Source: Rapana venosa (lineage: Eukaryota; Mollusca; Gastropoda; Neogastropoda; Muricidae). Taken from it: DNA of 64,000 bases. The notes under the pieces were generated by a model. That model saw only the letters and a program-made list of their open reading frames with translations, did not search any database and was not told where the DNA came from. Both the position numbers and the translations under genes were made by a program. The DNA lies in NCBI GenBank assembly GCA_028751875.1, contig CM054151.1, positions 44,672,576-44,736,575 of the forward strand, read 5' to 3'. The first letter of the stretch is position 1. Every line of letters begins with the position of its first letter. Positions 23,850-35,645 of the stretch are shown piece after piece.

Positions 23850-26800
23850 TGAAAGTTACACAATATAAAGTGTAGGCTGCGCACAACCTCAGGATGGGAC
23901 TTGATGCAGGAGTTGTAAACAGAGTCTAAATAAATTAGGACTTGTCTACTATAGTATCTCGGGATGTAGTTCTGCTACATCCTTCAAAATCAAGGAGGAC
24001 AGGCACAACACAAAATGTTCTTCATCCTCTGGTGTTTGCTTACATTTAATGGGCATAGCAGCTGAGGTCGCGATTTCTTGTTCTCTGTATCTGAATTTAT
24101 GAACATTTATATACTGATACACCAAGTCTGAACTTAGACATATTCTTTTCAAATGTATATCCATATCAAGTTTAGATAGGTTTGAATTTCATGCGAACTT
24201 ATAAATTGTCTGTACATTTGAAAATCTTTTCACTGTTTTGTATATGATCATCCTAGCTGCCATCGGCAGTCAATCAATTCTTTGCCTGGAACTAAGCGTT
24301 AATAACTCTCTACAATTTCCGACTCCTTGATTGAGCCAAACCAAATCCAAACCCTGTTTCACACAAAACAGGTAGTTTTTGTGTTGCCCAGTTGTTTTTC
24401 CCTTTGGACATATAGATCATAACGCATCTTGTAGGATTAAAAGGTAGCATGCTCTCATTCATATGCAGAATCTGAAACAATATTAATGCATTTTACAGCA
24501 GCTTTAACAGTGAGAGGAATAAGGTATTATTAGTTTCACTATAACAGATCATTAGGTGTACGTCTATCTAAGTCTAAAAAAACTGCTTTAAAGCAAAGAG
24601 GTGCACTGATTTACATGTTACAGCTGCTATCCAAGCCCCAAATTTCTGAACAATTAACACAGTGGTTGATTTGTGCATCAATATCTTAATGAACAAGTCA
24701 AAGAGTTATTATTCAATAGTGTAGTTTTTTCAAACACAATAACAAGCTTTCGTTTTACCTCGACTTGCCAGATCTTTAATGCAGTTGTGAACACGCTTAG
24801 TAGGAAAAAACGGATTCCTAAATATTTATATACATTTATCACAGGCATGATTTACCATTGTACAACCATTTTTCATGAGCAGCTAAATATCCTCTTTTTG
24901 AATACAACGATATTACCTTTACTCAGATATAACCTTAAGATCCAGTGAGTTGCAGATTTGTTTAAGCTGTTTAACTGCTTTTGTAAGCTCAAACTGATTT
25001 CAGATTGCAGGATAACCTCATCAGAAAAGAGGAAGATTAAAACAACTTTGAGAAATCTTGTGTGGAAAGTTTGGCACGTGTTTTTTTTGTTTACCATTAT
25101 TGGCATGATGTCTTGGGCTAAACTCATGTTAAAAACTGAAAACAATAAGGGGCCTACATACCTCACCCTGATTTTAACACCAGTGGTACTGTATATTATG
25201 TCAAGCACTTTTAGTTCCAATACTTATTCTGTTTGACATTCTGATACAGGGCTCTCAAACATCGTAATTAGTTTACCTGAACACATTTCCGGGAGAATAG
25301 GCCCAACAAGTTCCTGTTCAAGAGTCAAATGCTTTTTTCAAATTCAATAAATGCTAATAGAGCTTAGGTGATGAGCAAACTGTTTTGTACAAACGCAAGC
25401 AGAGTAAACATTTGTTCTTAGTGGAGTAACTCTCTTAAAACCAGCTTGGTTTGCTCTCCTGTAATATTATTCTCATAACCCATTCCTGTAACCTATTGAT
25501 TAATAATAGTATATATATCTTACTATTATGTCTGTAAGAGAAATTCCCTGGTTGGTAGTTATTAGGGTTATCAAACATTCACCTTTTTATGCAATGTTAG
25601 TATTTTGATTTCAGCCCAGTTATCTGGAAAAAGACATCATCAAGAAAAATTTTGTTGGTTTAGTTTTAGAAGGTGAAAAGCACAATATTTTCACTCCATA
25701 TTTTAGCAATTCACAATGATTTGTCAGGCACCGGCCTCTGATTTCTCAGTCTTTAATTTTCTTAAGTGCCCTAATATTTCATCTTTCGATATGTACGATC
25801 GAAAATTTCCTCAGTTCCATCACTTTCAACATCAAGTAATCCATGGAGTTGGTTAATTGAGTCTTTCTCCAACAGGTTTTGAACGTTGAAACATCTGTCA
25901 ACTGATATATCTTCTTTGGCTTGACCTTTTCTAAATGACGCCTTATTACACTTTTCCAGACTAGGATTTGAGAGAGATAGATGCCATCCTTATCTGCAAG
26001 TAAGGTTTTTATTTACTGTTTTCTTTTTTCGTTCAAGCATGCATTTATATTCCCTTCTTGTGGAACAGTTTACACGTTTTTTTGTCCTCTTTCTTAGGTT
26101 TTTCGGAAAGTCTTCAGAAGGTTTCTGACCTTATAATTCATACTTATACATTCATTATCAAACCAAGTATCAATTTGATGGACCTTTATAGATATGTACT
26201 GTTCTTCATACTTCGCTCTGGTCGTTATGAAAACCGTTAAACAAATCTAAAGTTCATTAATGTTCTCATCAATCATTGAATGGATTAAAAAAAATTTCAC
26301 AAATGTACACTTCCTGGTGTTTTGCTTTATAAACTGAAGTTTGTTTTCAACCCATACAAACTTTTCCATAACAGATGGATTCTCAGTTTCCACCTCAGTT
26401 TTAGATACTGGATTAATATATCATTCAACCAGGAAGGTGATCGGAATCAGAACGCTCTGCACAAACAAAACGAATGAGTCCAAAAATCGAGAGAACCAAT
26501 ATCATCTGACACTAAAAATAATCATTAACACTACACCCTCATCGAGATGTATGTATAGCGTCTTGTTGGTCACATTAAGACCGCCATTTAGAATTTGTAA
26601 ACTATGAGCAGTGACATATTCAATAGTAATTTACCCATACATTGTGATAACCACATATCTTCAGAATTACGATGCATGCTGAGAAGCTTACTTTTACTTT
26701 GGACATCTGAAATAAAGTCATTTTCTATTGCTGACAAGAAAAAGTTGAGGTCTGCTGTTTAAGTCTGCCACATAGATTATATTACTTCCTCCAGTGTCCA

Positions 26801-28250
26801 CCACACAATTTACTAACATTCTTCCCACATTTCAAATTTCCATTATCATTGTTCAAACATGTTATTAAACGGTGAACCTTCAGGGGGATATACACACAGA
26901 CAAGCAAGACATTTCTTGTGTACACAATCAGAGATTTGTCACAGAGAAAATGAAATCTAAGGTTAAGGAACATCTAAACAATTCACAAAGGCAGTAACTA
27001 TGCCTTATTAAACAAACTATAAACCACTAGAATCGCCTCCCTTGATGGCTAACTTTAAATTGCTGATTACAAGAAGGCTTGTAACCAGTCAAAACATTGG
27101 CGGACATTTTCCAGGAACGTTTCTGTCAGGACATATAAAGTCAAAGCTACGCACATAAGATACAAAATCTCTTATCAGTGGCCAGTTTTGACAAACATCC
27201 ATTTACGTTCAAGACAAAAATGCAAGCTTTATTTGTTTGTATTGTATTGCCAAATTCCATGATCCACAGCCTCTAAGACTGACACTTTCACCAATTACAT
27301 TGACATGACAAGGACAGGGCATTTATGCTTTCAACAGTGGTTCAAAGAAGGGCTTTTATTAAAGACTGCTACAATATCATGGTCAGCTTGTGTTAGCTGT
27401 AGGTCAAAGTCAGACCTGTCGTTGTCTAGCTGTGGGTGGTGAAGTGTCACGTCTCACCTGCATCAAGCCTCACTTGGCTAAGCCCTATTACTGAGTTGGT
27501 CTAAATGGGTGGAGAGACCGGTGTCTGTTTACTTTTTAACCCCTGTAATTGAGAATATGGCAGGAGGATTGTATGGCCGGCCCAACACGCTATCCCCTTC
27601 TTTGAAGATCATTAAGAGGTCCTCCTTTCGCATTAAAGATTCAACTAATCAAGTACCATTCTCAACATTTTTCCCTCTGCCTAGCACTTTCAAGTATGGG
27701 TCAGATTGTGTCACTAATATCTCTAAACAGTTTTGGGAAATGTTCGTCTACCAAATCCTTGACATTTCAAACGTCGTTTTAGCTTCACTATTTAAGTTAT
27801 CTTGATAAAAACAAACACTGCATTAATGGGAGAGTTGGGTTAGAATTTATCCTGTGCCACACTTCAAAACTTAACATCAGCTACATACACTTTTTCTGAA
27901 AGAAGATTTGTCACGAACAATTTCCAATCAGCTCCAGTCTCGTTACTTTTCTTATCCATGCATGCATAATTATGTTGTTTCGTCTTGACGCTTTCTTGAT
28001 CCGTTGCGTTCTTTTCTAGTTTTTTCCACTTGTCCACTTAGTTCTGTATTGGATTGTTTTAACGGCAGCATTTTTCAGCCCTAAGGATTGTTCACATACT
28101 TTTCTGGATACACACTTTCCTCCATCAAGGCAACCATTTTGTCAACAACTGTATCTCGTTCTTCATACTCTCCGTTGTTGACTTTAATAGGTTCTCCCAC
28201 TTTCTCCAACTTGGTCGTCATCGTGGTAAATGTCTCATCAGAGCCACTGT
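23850..28250 (-). mobile_element. Nearly full-length but inactivated non-LTR retrotransposon (ORF1 remnant, endonuclease, RT, CCHC-like C-terminus)
   Basis: Reading the minus strand downward from 28250 gives parts in the normal LINE order. At 28.17-27.95 kb, a charged, coiled-coil-like segment includes NTELSGQVEKTRKERNGSRK, as in ORF1 proteins. At about 27.2-27.05 kb, the start of an apurinic-type endonuclease reads VNGCLSKLATD and RSFDFICP. At about 26.97-26.75 kb, more endonuclease contains NVLLVCVYIP and DLNSRP. At about 25.5-25.3 kb, the RT fingers/palm contain QAGFK and FEKS (where an aspartate-bearing FKKAFD is usual). At about 25.06-24.9 kb, SDEVILQSE stands at the catalytic FADD site, followed by LQKQLNSL and IVVFKKR. 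At about 24.05 kb, CKQTPEDEEHFVLC is the usual C-terminal motif. Many stops and frame shifts, and the altered catalytic box, show the copy is dead. No gene other than this element is seen from 23.85 to 28.3 kb. Confidence 0.8.
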
Positions 28251-28469
28251 AGGAGAAGACTTCTGTCTACAGTGTAATGGTTGTAGTGTGCTGGCGGTCA
28301 CATCTGCACTGGCTTTAGTTTTCCATGCACTTTTCCTGCTATGGTGCTAACGACCTACCAGCACCACTCGTCGAGCTGGTTTGCCTCAACTTTCGTCCTT
28401 GCCTGCGGATTTAGGGAGGGGGGTCCAGGGTTGGTCTCCACATCACCACACCAAGCAAAAGGCCCCCCC

Positions 28470-28476
<7 letters not shown>
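28250..28476. other. Unassigned junction
   Basis: Unique sequence between the LINE 5' side and a (GA)n tract. Homology with the inverted arm at 49-62 kb stops at this tract. Confidence 0.5.

Positions 28477-28542
<66 letters not shown>
28477..28542. repeat. (GA)n microsatellite
   Basis: Pure GA repeat of about 66 bp. It abuts the A/T-rich end of the SINE that follows, and it marks the outer end of the inverted duplication. Confidence 0.95.
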
Positions 28543-28548
<6 letters not shown>

Positions 28549-28731
28549 ATTTTATTCTTTTATATTGAAGATAATGGAATAAGCACTCATGTGCTTTTTT
28601 TTTCATCCAGTCCCCGTGTGTATGCAGTTTTGTAAATTTTGTCATCCGTTCCCACCGCACACAATGGCCTACTCTTCCGAAAGCGGAACGGGTTTTAACG
28701 TGTGCGCAAGATGTTCTGTGTGCGTTCGCAC

Positions 28732-28765
<34 letters not shown>

Positions 28766-28900
28766 TGTTGGGGGTAGTGGAGTCGGCACTGAAGTTAACT
28801 CCAAAGGAAAAATCCTCTCGAACGAGAATCGAGCCAGGGTCAGCAGATCACGAACACATCACTGTAACCACCAAGCTATCCCGTCCCCCCTGCCTGAAAT
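28543..28900 (-). mobile_element. Complete tRNA-derived SINE, family 2
   Basis: On the minus strand the element starts near 28895 with a tRNA-like head: GGGATAGCTTGGTGGTTACA (box A region, about 28863-28882) and GGCTCGATTCTCGTTCGAG (box B-like, 28817-28835). The body contains TTTCGGATGAGACAATAAAC, GAACATCTTGCGCACACGTT and GGAAGAGTAGGCCATTGTGT. The 3' end carries the stem-loop AAGCACATGAGTGCTTATTC, then CATTATCTTCAATATAAAAG and an AT-rich tail at 28543-28560. Other copies or pieces occur at 17168-17250, 20255-20365, 47640-48000, 61570-61940 and 63345-63475. It has no coding capacity and would depend on a LINE for movement. Confidence 0.85.
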
Positions 28901-28924
28901 TAGGGGTAACCTTCAGATAGATAG

Positions 28925-29315
28925 AGACTTCAGACTTCAGATGGTTTATTCATGTAAGGTCATAGCCCCATATGAAAGAGGACAGAAGAAGTAAAGCAAA
29001 TAATGTATATGCGTATACAACATACAAAACAGCACATAATACATCTGTACCAAAGACATGAGAGCCTAAGACGTAAGTTTTTCTCGTAACTGAAAAGCCT
29101 TATACAAAAATAGAGCCAGATTAAGAACAGTTTTATCGATGCCATCAGCAAACTTAACCGGAACAAACAAGGTCGGGCATAGAATTTCTATGGAATAAAT
29201 CTCATACGCAAAGTAGTGAGAGCAGGACACTTCAAAACAAAATGGACTTCGTCTTCAGCTGATTCTTTACATAGTGGACATAGCATATCGTAGCAGAGAC
29301 ATCGTCTATATAGAG
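28925..29315 (-). mobile_element. 5'-truncated LINE 3' end with (ACTTCAG)n tail
   Basis: On the minus strand about 29287-29230 encodes CPLCKESAEDEVHFVLKC. This is the same Cys-rich C-terminal motif as in the LINE at 23.85-28.25 kb, so the two are related. After a stop, about 230 bp of 3' UTR follow and end in TAAACCATCTGAAG with two to three copies of a TCTGAAG unit (28926-28945). The matching part of the inverted arm is at about 61150-61560. Confidence 0.8.
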
Positions 29316-29319
29316 ATAG

Positions 29320-29410
29320 ATAGATGATAGATAGATAGAGAAGAGAGAGAGAGAGAGAGAGAAAGAGAGAAGAAGAGAAGAGAGAGACGAGAGAGAAGAA
29401 GAGAAGAGGA

Positions 29411-29441
<31 letters not shown>

Positions 29442-29450
29442 AGAGTACTT
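29320..29450. repeat. (GATA)/(GA)n microsatellite
   Basis: GATAGATAGATA followed by GA and GAAGA units. Confidence 0.95.
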
Positions 29451-29599
29451 ATTGTGGTTAACTTCAAGCCCGTTCACAATGGACAGTGGCAAGAGGACAT
29501 GGCAAGAAACACATAATTATTTCACTATCTAATCCCTCTGAATACAACAGACAACAAAAATGGAGGGAAAAAAAGATGGGGATACTCCTGTGGCAACGT

Positions 29600-29675
29600 G
29601 CTCTCTCTCTCTCTCTCTCATCCTCTTCTCTCTCATCTCTCTCTCTCTCCCTCCTCTCTCCTCTCTCTCTCGCTG
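29600..29675. repeat. (CT)n microsatellite
   Basis: CT repeat with CATCTCT and CCTC interruptions. It is the inverse counterpart of the (GA)n at about 60795-60865. Confidence 0.9.
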
Positions 29676-29679
29676 AAGG

Positions 29680-30525
29680 TCACCCCAAATTTCAGGCAGT
29701 GGAGTCTGTTTATGACTGAAATAGTATTGCCTTACCATATAGAATATGGAGGTCCCTGTTCTTTGCCACCCGGCCCCAGAAGCAGCCCAAATTTTTAAAC
29801 GCAGTGGAATCTGCACTGATTGAAAGTAGTATTCCTCAGAATGCAACACAAAGGATCAAGTCACTGGCAATCCACACTCAACACCAACATATGCTGTGCA
29901 TCTACCGAGGTCTTACAATCTTGCCATACCATTTTCTATCCACTGCCAAAAAGGAATATTGACCAAACCCCAAATGAATTTGACGGCTGAATTTTGGCAT
30001 ACACAACTTTGGACCCCCCCTCAAACATAACATACTGGCATGGAAACACATATTGGCCCATTGTTTAACCACTTATTTTGATGATCAAAGATATATGGCC
30101 CACTTACAAAGACCCCAAAAACTGAAAGCCCCCTTTAACAGCATCTCTTATTTTGAAGCAGCTCTTAATTATTGTGCATAGTTCTTTGTGGCGTCAAAAA
30201 TGAATTGCAAGATAACACAAATGGTTGATATGGATTTTTTTTCATATACTATCATACATAAAGATTTGAAAAAAATTTTATCTAACAAAAAGACGCACCG
30301 GGATTCACTTTATGCTTTAAATGTATGACGATGTGATCTTAAATTCACACACAACAAACACACACACAACACACACAACACACACCACAAACAACAACAC
30401 AAAACAAAACACACACACACAACACACACCAACAAACACACAAGCATGCCACTCATGCACAAAATACATACACACCCCATGTGTTGTAAACGTGTGAAGA
30501 TTCAAAATTTAGATCAAGTTTCTTG
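29680..30525. other. Unassigned, AT-rich with a (CA)n island
   Basis: Unique sequence with two related CAGTGGA(A/G)TCTG segments at about 29697 and 29803, each beside TGAAA(T/G)TAGTATT. This suggests a small tandem duplication or two retroposon remnants. A (CA)n-rich island lies at 30345-30445. No coding signal. Confidence 0.5.
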
Positions 30526-30527
30526 AA

Positions 30528-31060
30528 TCGGTGGTCGTGGTCTAGAGGTAAGCGCCTGCTAAAAGCGAAAAGTCCGGGTCTGAAGTGTGCGGCGGTTCGT
30601 ACCCCGTTTTGGGCCGGAACTTTTCCCCCATCCATTTGACCATAGTGGGGGTCTGGGCGTTTGTCTTTCGGATGAACGATAAACCGAGGTCCCGGTGTTA
30701 CACGTAATTATTTAGCGCACTAAAAAAACCCACGGCAACAAAGAGTTGTCCCTGGGAAAATTCTAGAAAAAAGCCCCTCGATAGGAAACAAATACAGTTG
30801 CAGACATGAAAAAAAGGGTGAAAAGGTGGCGCAGCGCTTGTGGGACGCGCCTCCTGCCCTCCCCGGGAGAGCAGCCCGAATTTCACGGAGAAATCTGCCG
30901 TGACTTAAAGGGTATGAAATGAAATCTGAGCGCTTTGATTTGTTGCTTTACAAGAGTCAGCGCTATATAAATTCCATACAATTATTATTATTATTATTAT
31001 TATTTTATTATTATTATTATTATTATTATTATAATTATATTATTATTATTAAATTATAAT
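30528..31060 (+). mobile_element. Full-length tRNA-derived SINE, family 3, with (ATT)n tail
   Basis: The head has GGTCTAGAGGTAAGCGCCTG (box A, about 30539-30558) and GGCGGTTCGTACCCCG (box B, 30591-30606). The middle has GTCTTTCGGATGAACGATAA and then GGCAACAAAGAGTTGTCCCT (about 30733-30752), a conserved core that I recall from molluscan SINEs. Next come GAGAGCAGCCCGAATTTCAC and GAGCGCTTTGATTTGTTGCT. The end is TCAGCGCTATATAAATTCCA (30957-30976), then (ATT)n to about 31055. A 5'-truncated relative is at 5203-5545. The inverted arm has no SINE at the matching place (about 59.9 kb), so this insertion is polymorphic between the arms. Confidence 0.88.
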
Positions 31061-31223
31061 GGGTTTAGATTTAGACGTAAAATGTAGATCCATCTTTCCC
31101 GAACAAAGGTTCAACCCTTTGATCTGCACAAAACTGATGACCCCATTACTGGCTGTGAATGAAGTTTCCCCTCCATTGCCTTTCTATCAGCTAATGACTT
31201 CATAGAGATTGAAATAAGGAAAG

Positions 31224-31237
31224 CAAAACAGCACACA

Positions 31238-31314
<77 letters not shown>
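31224..31314. repeat. (CA)n microsatellite
   Basis: About 90 bp, nearly pure. Confidence 0.95.
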
Positions 31315-31315
<1 letters not shown>

Positions 31316-31485
31316 TAACCCCGCCCCCCCTAAAAGTCACTTTAAACCTTCAAAGACAACTGGGTTGGTTTTCAACAGCCTAGCAAAGAAATGGCACGAC
31401 TGCACTCCAAAACTTTTGTGGCTCGTTTCCGACTGTTTTATATGTATAAATCCATACATACATAGATCTTTATCACTTTTCATTG

Positions 31486-31516
31486 CACCCCCCCGACCCC
31501 CCCCCCCCCCCCCCCT
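31486..31516. repeat. Poly-C run
   Basis: C run broken once by GA. The corresponding G run is kept in the inverted arm at about 58827-58845. Confidence 0.9.
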
Positions 31517-32490
31517 TCCTTCCAACAAAATCTGTTCAGGAATACTAGTTAATCACAGTTCGTGTGGTTTAAGTTTGCGAGGTTCAACATTGACAATGTT
31601 TTGTCAAATACTACTCTCACAATTGTTGCTGTCGTCTGCTAGCCTCCAAACAACAATACTTATAGGGTGCCATGGATCTAGGAACACAAGCAGTCCTCAG
31701 ATGTTGATCATTTCCACCCTTTTCATTATTATCTGGCATCAGTGTCCTTCCTGAGGATAATCACACAGCGACCTGTTTTATGCCTTTAACATGTTGTAGA
31801 ACGAGCCAATCCTTTTCTGAGTAGTGCTTTGTAGAAGACACCACTTCATCCGGAAGCTAACGGTGAAGTTCGGCCCAACAGGTACAGGAAGCGTGCATCG
31901 CTATTCTGCTTCCAGAAGATCAGCATCAGAATGAGAAAAATACTGCCATTAAGTCAGAACAAGACTTATTTGACACCAAGCATAAACGTGCTCAACATTC
32001 CTGAAAGATGTAGATTCTTACATTTATGTAATTTGTCTATGCTCTCACACTTCTGGAAAAAAGAATCATGCACACAATTATTTGATCATGTCTAACAGAT
32101 AGTCCTCGGTGTTTAAAAACGTTATTCATGTTATCCATTTGTTTATTTTTAACATTAGTTGAAAGTTCTTTCTTAAAATCATCATATAGCTTAAAACACA
32201 AACCAAGTGACAGGCTACTCATCTTCTATTTTGTTACACCACATACATTTTCTTTTTTCTTTCGGCATATTTGTGTATCTTCCCTGCTATATCATTAAAT
32301 CATGGGAGCTGGTGCGAAAAAATGCTGAATATGCGTCTATAATTTTAATTCCTGCATATTAATATATATATGGCTCCAATCTATAAACATGTGAAACAGA
32401 GTTATAAAAAAATTCAACTTAGAAAATACCGGAATTTTTTTGTTGATTTGCCCAAAACACTCTGTACAGTTCTTCAAGTAAATAGATCTC
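31517..32490. other. Unassigned sequence
   Basis: About 970 bp of unique-looking AT-rich sequence without a convincing frame, RNA or repeat. The minus frame at 32037-32222 is short and unrecognised. About 31.5-31.7 kb aligns in reverse with 58.6-58.8 kb. Confidence 0.5.
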
Positions 32491-32497
32491 CAGCACT

Positions 32498-32561
32498 GGG
32501 GGGTGGGGGGGGGGGGGGGTGGGGGGGGGGGGGGGGGGGGGGGGGGGAAAAAGGGGGGGGA
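32498..32561. repeat. Poly-G run
   Basis: G run of about 60 bases with a few T or A interruptions. Its counterpart in the inverted arm is the C run near 58150-58165. Confidence 0.95.
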
Positions 32562-32764
32562 CAAGAATAAGATCCAAGGACAGAAACAAATCACCTGTCG
32601 TTTCAATGAAGTGTTCTATGCCAGGTCATCAAGAGACTGCTTGTAGTTCGGTTAAAAGTGAGTTTGAGGAGAGAAAGACTTCTTTTCAAGTCTGATATTA
32701 AATATTAAAAAACACACACAGCCGCTTCAACACTGTTGGCAATGTAGGCACACACACATATACA

Positions 32765-32798
32765 CTGTACCTTCTGAAAACAAAAGTTTGACAGTACT

Positions 32799-32895
<97 letters not shown>

Positions 32896-32908
32896 CACGC
32901 ACACACAA

Positions 32909-32960
<52 letters not shown>

Positions 32961-33128
32961 CACCACACACTTTACCATCTGAAAACAAAAGTTTTACAGT
33001 ACTTTTCACACACACACACACCACACACAAACACACACACCAAAAAACACACACTTACCATCTAAAAAAATGTTTGACTGTGCTTTTCACACACACAACA
33101 CACACACACAACACACACACAAACACAA

Positions 33129-33180
<52 letters not shown>

Positions 33181-33212
33181 CAAACACACACACACACTTA
33201 CCATCTGAAAAC
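32765..33212. repeat. Composite tandem array: (CA)n plus a 45-bp retroposon-tail unit
   Basis: Four copies of a segment like CCATCTGAAAACAAAAG, then TTTGAC(A/T)GT(A/G)CTTTTCAC, alternate with (CA)n blocks. The units begin at about 32769, 32974, 33057 and 33201. Further units are at 39436 and 40386. The unit resembles the retroposon 3' end CATCTGGAAATAAAAAGTTG at 21.2 kb, so the array probably grew from a retroposon tail with its microsatellite. Confidence 0.85.
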
Positions 33213-33226
33213 AAAAAGTTTGACTG
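33213..33226 (+). other. Left target-site duplication of the LINE at 33227-35533
   Basis: AAAAAGTTTGACTG, identical to 35534-35547. It lies in the middle of a composite-array unit, so the element inserted into that unit and split it. Confidence 0.8.
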
Positions 33227-35533
33227 CATGTATTGCAAACAGAATTAAAAAAGTTTACCAGGGCTAATTAAAAAGACCAACTGATTTGTACCAGGGAGAT
33301 ATAAGAGACACTAAACGTACTATTATGATAATGCATACTTAAGAAAAACAATTGCCTGCTTACAGGTGTCAATAGACTTTGAGAAAAGCATTTGATTCTG
33401 TAGACGGGGATTTATCAAATGTTTTAAAACACTTTGGTTTTGGAAGGTTTGCAAAAATGTGTCCTGCTTTTTATAAAAACATTAATTCTTGTAACTGTGA
33501 ATAATAAGGTATCTTTGGGTTCTATATGGGAAGGGGATGTCCGCAAGGTGACCCAATCTTTAATCTCTTTATTTTGCGCAGAAATACTTGCTGTGATAAG
33601 GAAACAACGGATATTAAAGGCAAAAAAATTGCAAATACTGAACTAAAGATATGTCAATTTGCTGATGATACATCATTCATTCTAGAGGGAAAACCAACAT
33701 TCGTATGAAGTGCTTTTTCAAAGCCTTGAAACCTTTGAGGATATGTCAGGTTAAAGTTAAACTTTGATAAAACCAAAATGTTTGGCTAGGCAGCAAAAAG
33801 AAGTCGCTACTAACCTACTTACCACACAAAAAAATGGAGTGGAATCCGAAAGAATATAAAATCCTTGGAATCTGGTTCACGAACAGTTCCCCTAGTATGA
33901 CGAAGTAAATATAAATGATAAACTATATGAAGTTAAAAAACTATTTAAGATATGGTCAAAAAGATTAATAACACCTTTGGGTAAGTAGCAGTGCTTAAAT
34001 CACTAGTACTATCAAAGTTGGTATACTTATGGATTTTATTGCCAAATCCCCCGGATGCTCCAAGTTGCCCAATTGCAAAAACTGTGTTATGAATTTGTAT
34101 GGGACAAGAAAACAGATAAGATAAAAAGGGCATATTCGTACAAAGCAAACAAAAGGGGGTATAGGAAATACCAAATATCAGAGTGTATATACAATCACTG
34201 AAACTTGCATGGATTAAAAAAGTTTATACACAGAAACAAAAATGGAGATAATATTGCATTCACTGTGCCCTGATATAGATAATTTAGATAGGATAGCCCC
34301 CAAACTGTTTTCAAAATTTAAAAACCAATGTATTTTGGAAAGATGTTTTCACTCATATAAAACATTTTGCAGACAAGTGGATCCAAAGGATCAGCAACAG
34401 TTATTAGCAGAACCAATTTTTCACAATGAAAAATTCAAAGTAGGAGACCAATGCATATATCATGAAAAGTGGGCACAAAACAAATTATTTTTGGTTAAAC
34501 ACTTGCTGCAAGATAATGGTGACTTTATAACTCATGAGATTTATCAAAGAAATTAGGTACTAAAAATTAACTTTTTGCATTATATTAGCTGTGTGCGATC
34601 GATCCAACAATATGCGTGAATGAAAAATATAAAACTGGATGACAACTTTAGTAAGGAAAGGACCAATGCTCTAGAGATTATATCAAAAGCTGGTAAAGGA
34701 TCCCGTATTTATTATGATGAAATGATTGGCAAAATAGAAATTCCTCGACATTAAATCTTTCATGAATTGGGAAAGACAGCTTGACGTTCCAATAGACTGG
34801 CACAGAGTATTAAAACTGACAATAAAAAATTAAAGAAATTAAATTGAAAATGGTTTCAAATAAAGATTTGTTATAGAATATTAGTCACGAACAAAATATT
34901 AAAGAAAATGAAAGTTACAGATAAATGACAAACTGCAATTTTAGTGGCAAGGAAAAGGACACAATAAACCATTATTTATGGAGTGTCAGTATGTACAGAA
35001 TTTCTGGAAAGAACTTGAAGTGACTATAAAAAAACAATTGTTCTCATTGCGAGAGACTGGAGCTTAATGTGGAAATGTGCTTTTAGAAACTGATGCAATT
35101 ACAACAACTGACGAAGTGTTAGACTTAATAATAAATGTTAGCAAAGTTCTATGTTTTATAAATGTCGGATTAGTAAAACAAAACCTAATGTTGGTAATTT
35201 TCTGAATGAACTAAAATATAAATATGAAATGGAAAAGCTGGAGCATAGAAAACAAATGCAGTTTACTAATTTTCAGAAAAAAATGGTTCCAGTACATCAA
35301 CTTAGTAGAAACTTGAATACCATTTCAAAATATAAGAAAATTATGTATGTAATCTATAAATCTTGACTTGACAACGAAAATGATGATTGATTCTTTATGT
35401 ACTTTGTGTAGCTAGTAGTCTTGTACGCCTGTAAAAATGGACATGATGTAATATTGTCTGGACGAAAAGTTCATTTGTTTGTTTTGAACTGTATATGTGT
35501 GCCAATCAAAAAGATTAATAAAAAAAAAAAAGA
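33227..35533 (+). mobile_element. 5'-truncated LINE (L1/Tx1-like pol) with poly-A and target-site duplication
   Basis: Plus frames encode the RT palm and C-terminal region. NRLxEKHLILxTG at 33371-33410 is a frame-shifted IDFEKAFDSVDG. GCPQGDPIFNLF is at 33535-33570, and QFADDTSFILEG at 33655-33690 carries an intact catalytic FADD. Then comes a long C-terminal domain: LFSKFKNQCILERCF near 34300 and FKVGDQCIYHEKWAQ near 34440. Near 35150-35300, MFYKCRISKTKPNVGNFLNE and YKYEMEKLEHRK match the usual end of Tx1/L1-like polyproteins. The element ends in AATCAAAAAGATTAAT and poly-A (35506-35533), flanked by a 14-bp target-site duplication (33213-33226 and 35534-35547). Stops and shifts between blocks mean it is inactive. 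The endonuclease and ORF1 are missing through 5' truncation. Confidence 0.88.
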
Positions 35534-35577
35534 AAAAAGTTTGACTGTGCTTTTCACACACACACACACACACACAC

Positions 35578-35612
<35 letters not shown>

Positions 35613-35645
35613 CCCACACACACACACACTCACACACCACACAAC
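35534..35645. repeat. Right target-site duplication and (CA)n microsatellite
   Basis: 35534-35547 repeats AAAAAGTTTGACTG. The interrupted array unit then resumes (TGCTTTTCACAC) and runs into (CA)n to 35645. Confidence 0.85.

Noticed and set aside
30528..30610. Functional tRNA gene
   Set aside because: The tRNA-like part is the head of a SINE with a core domain and an (ATT)n tail; stems are imperfect.
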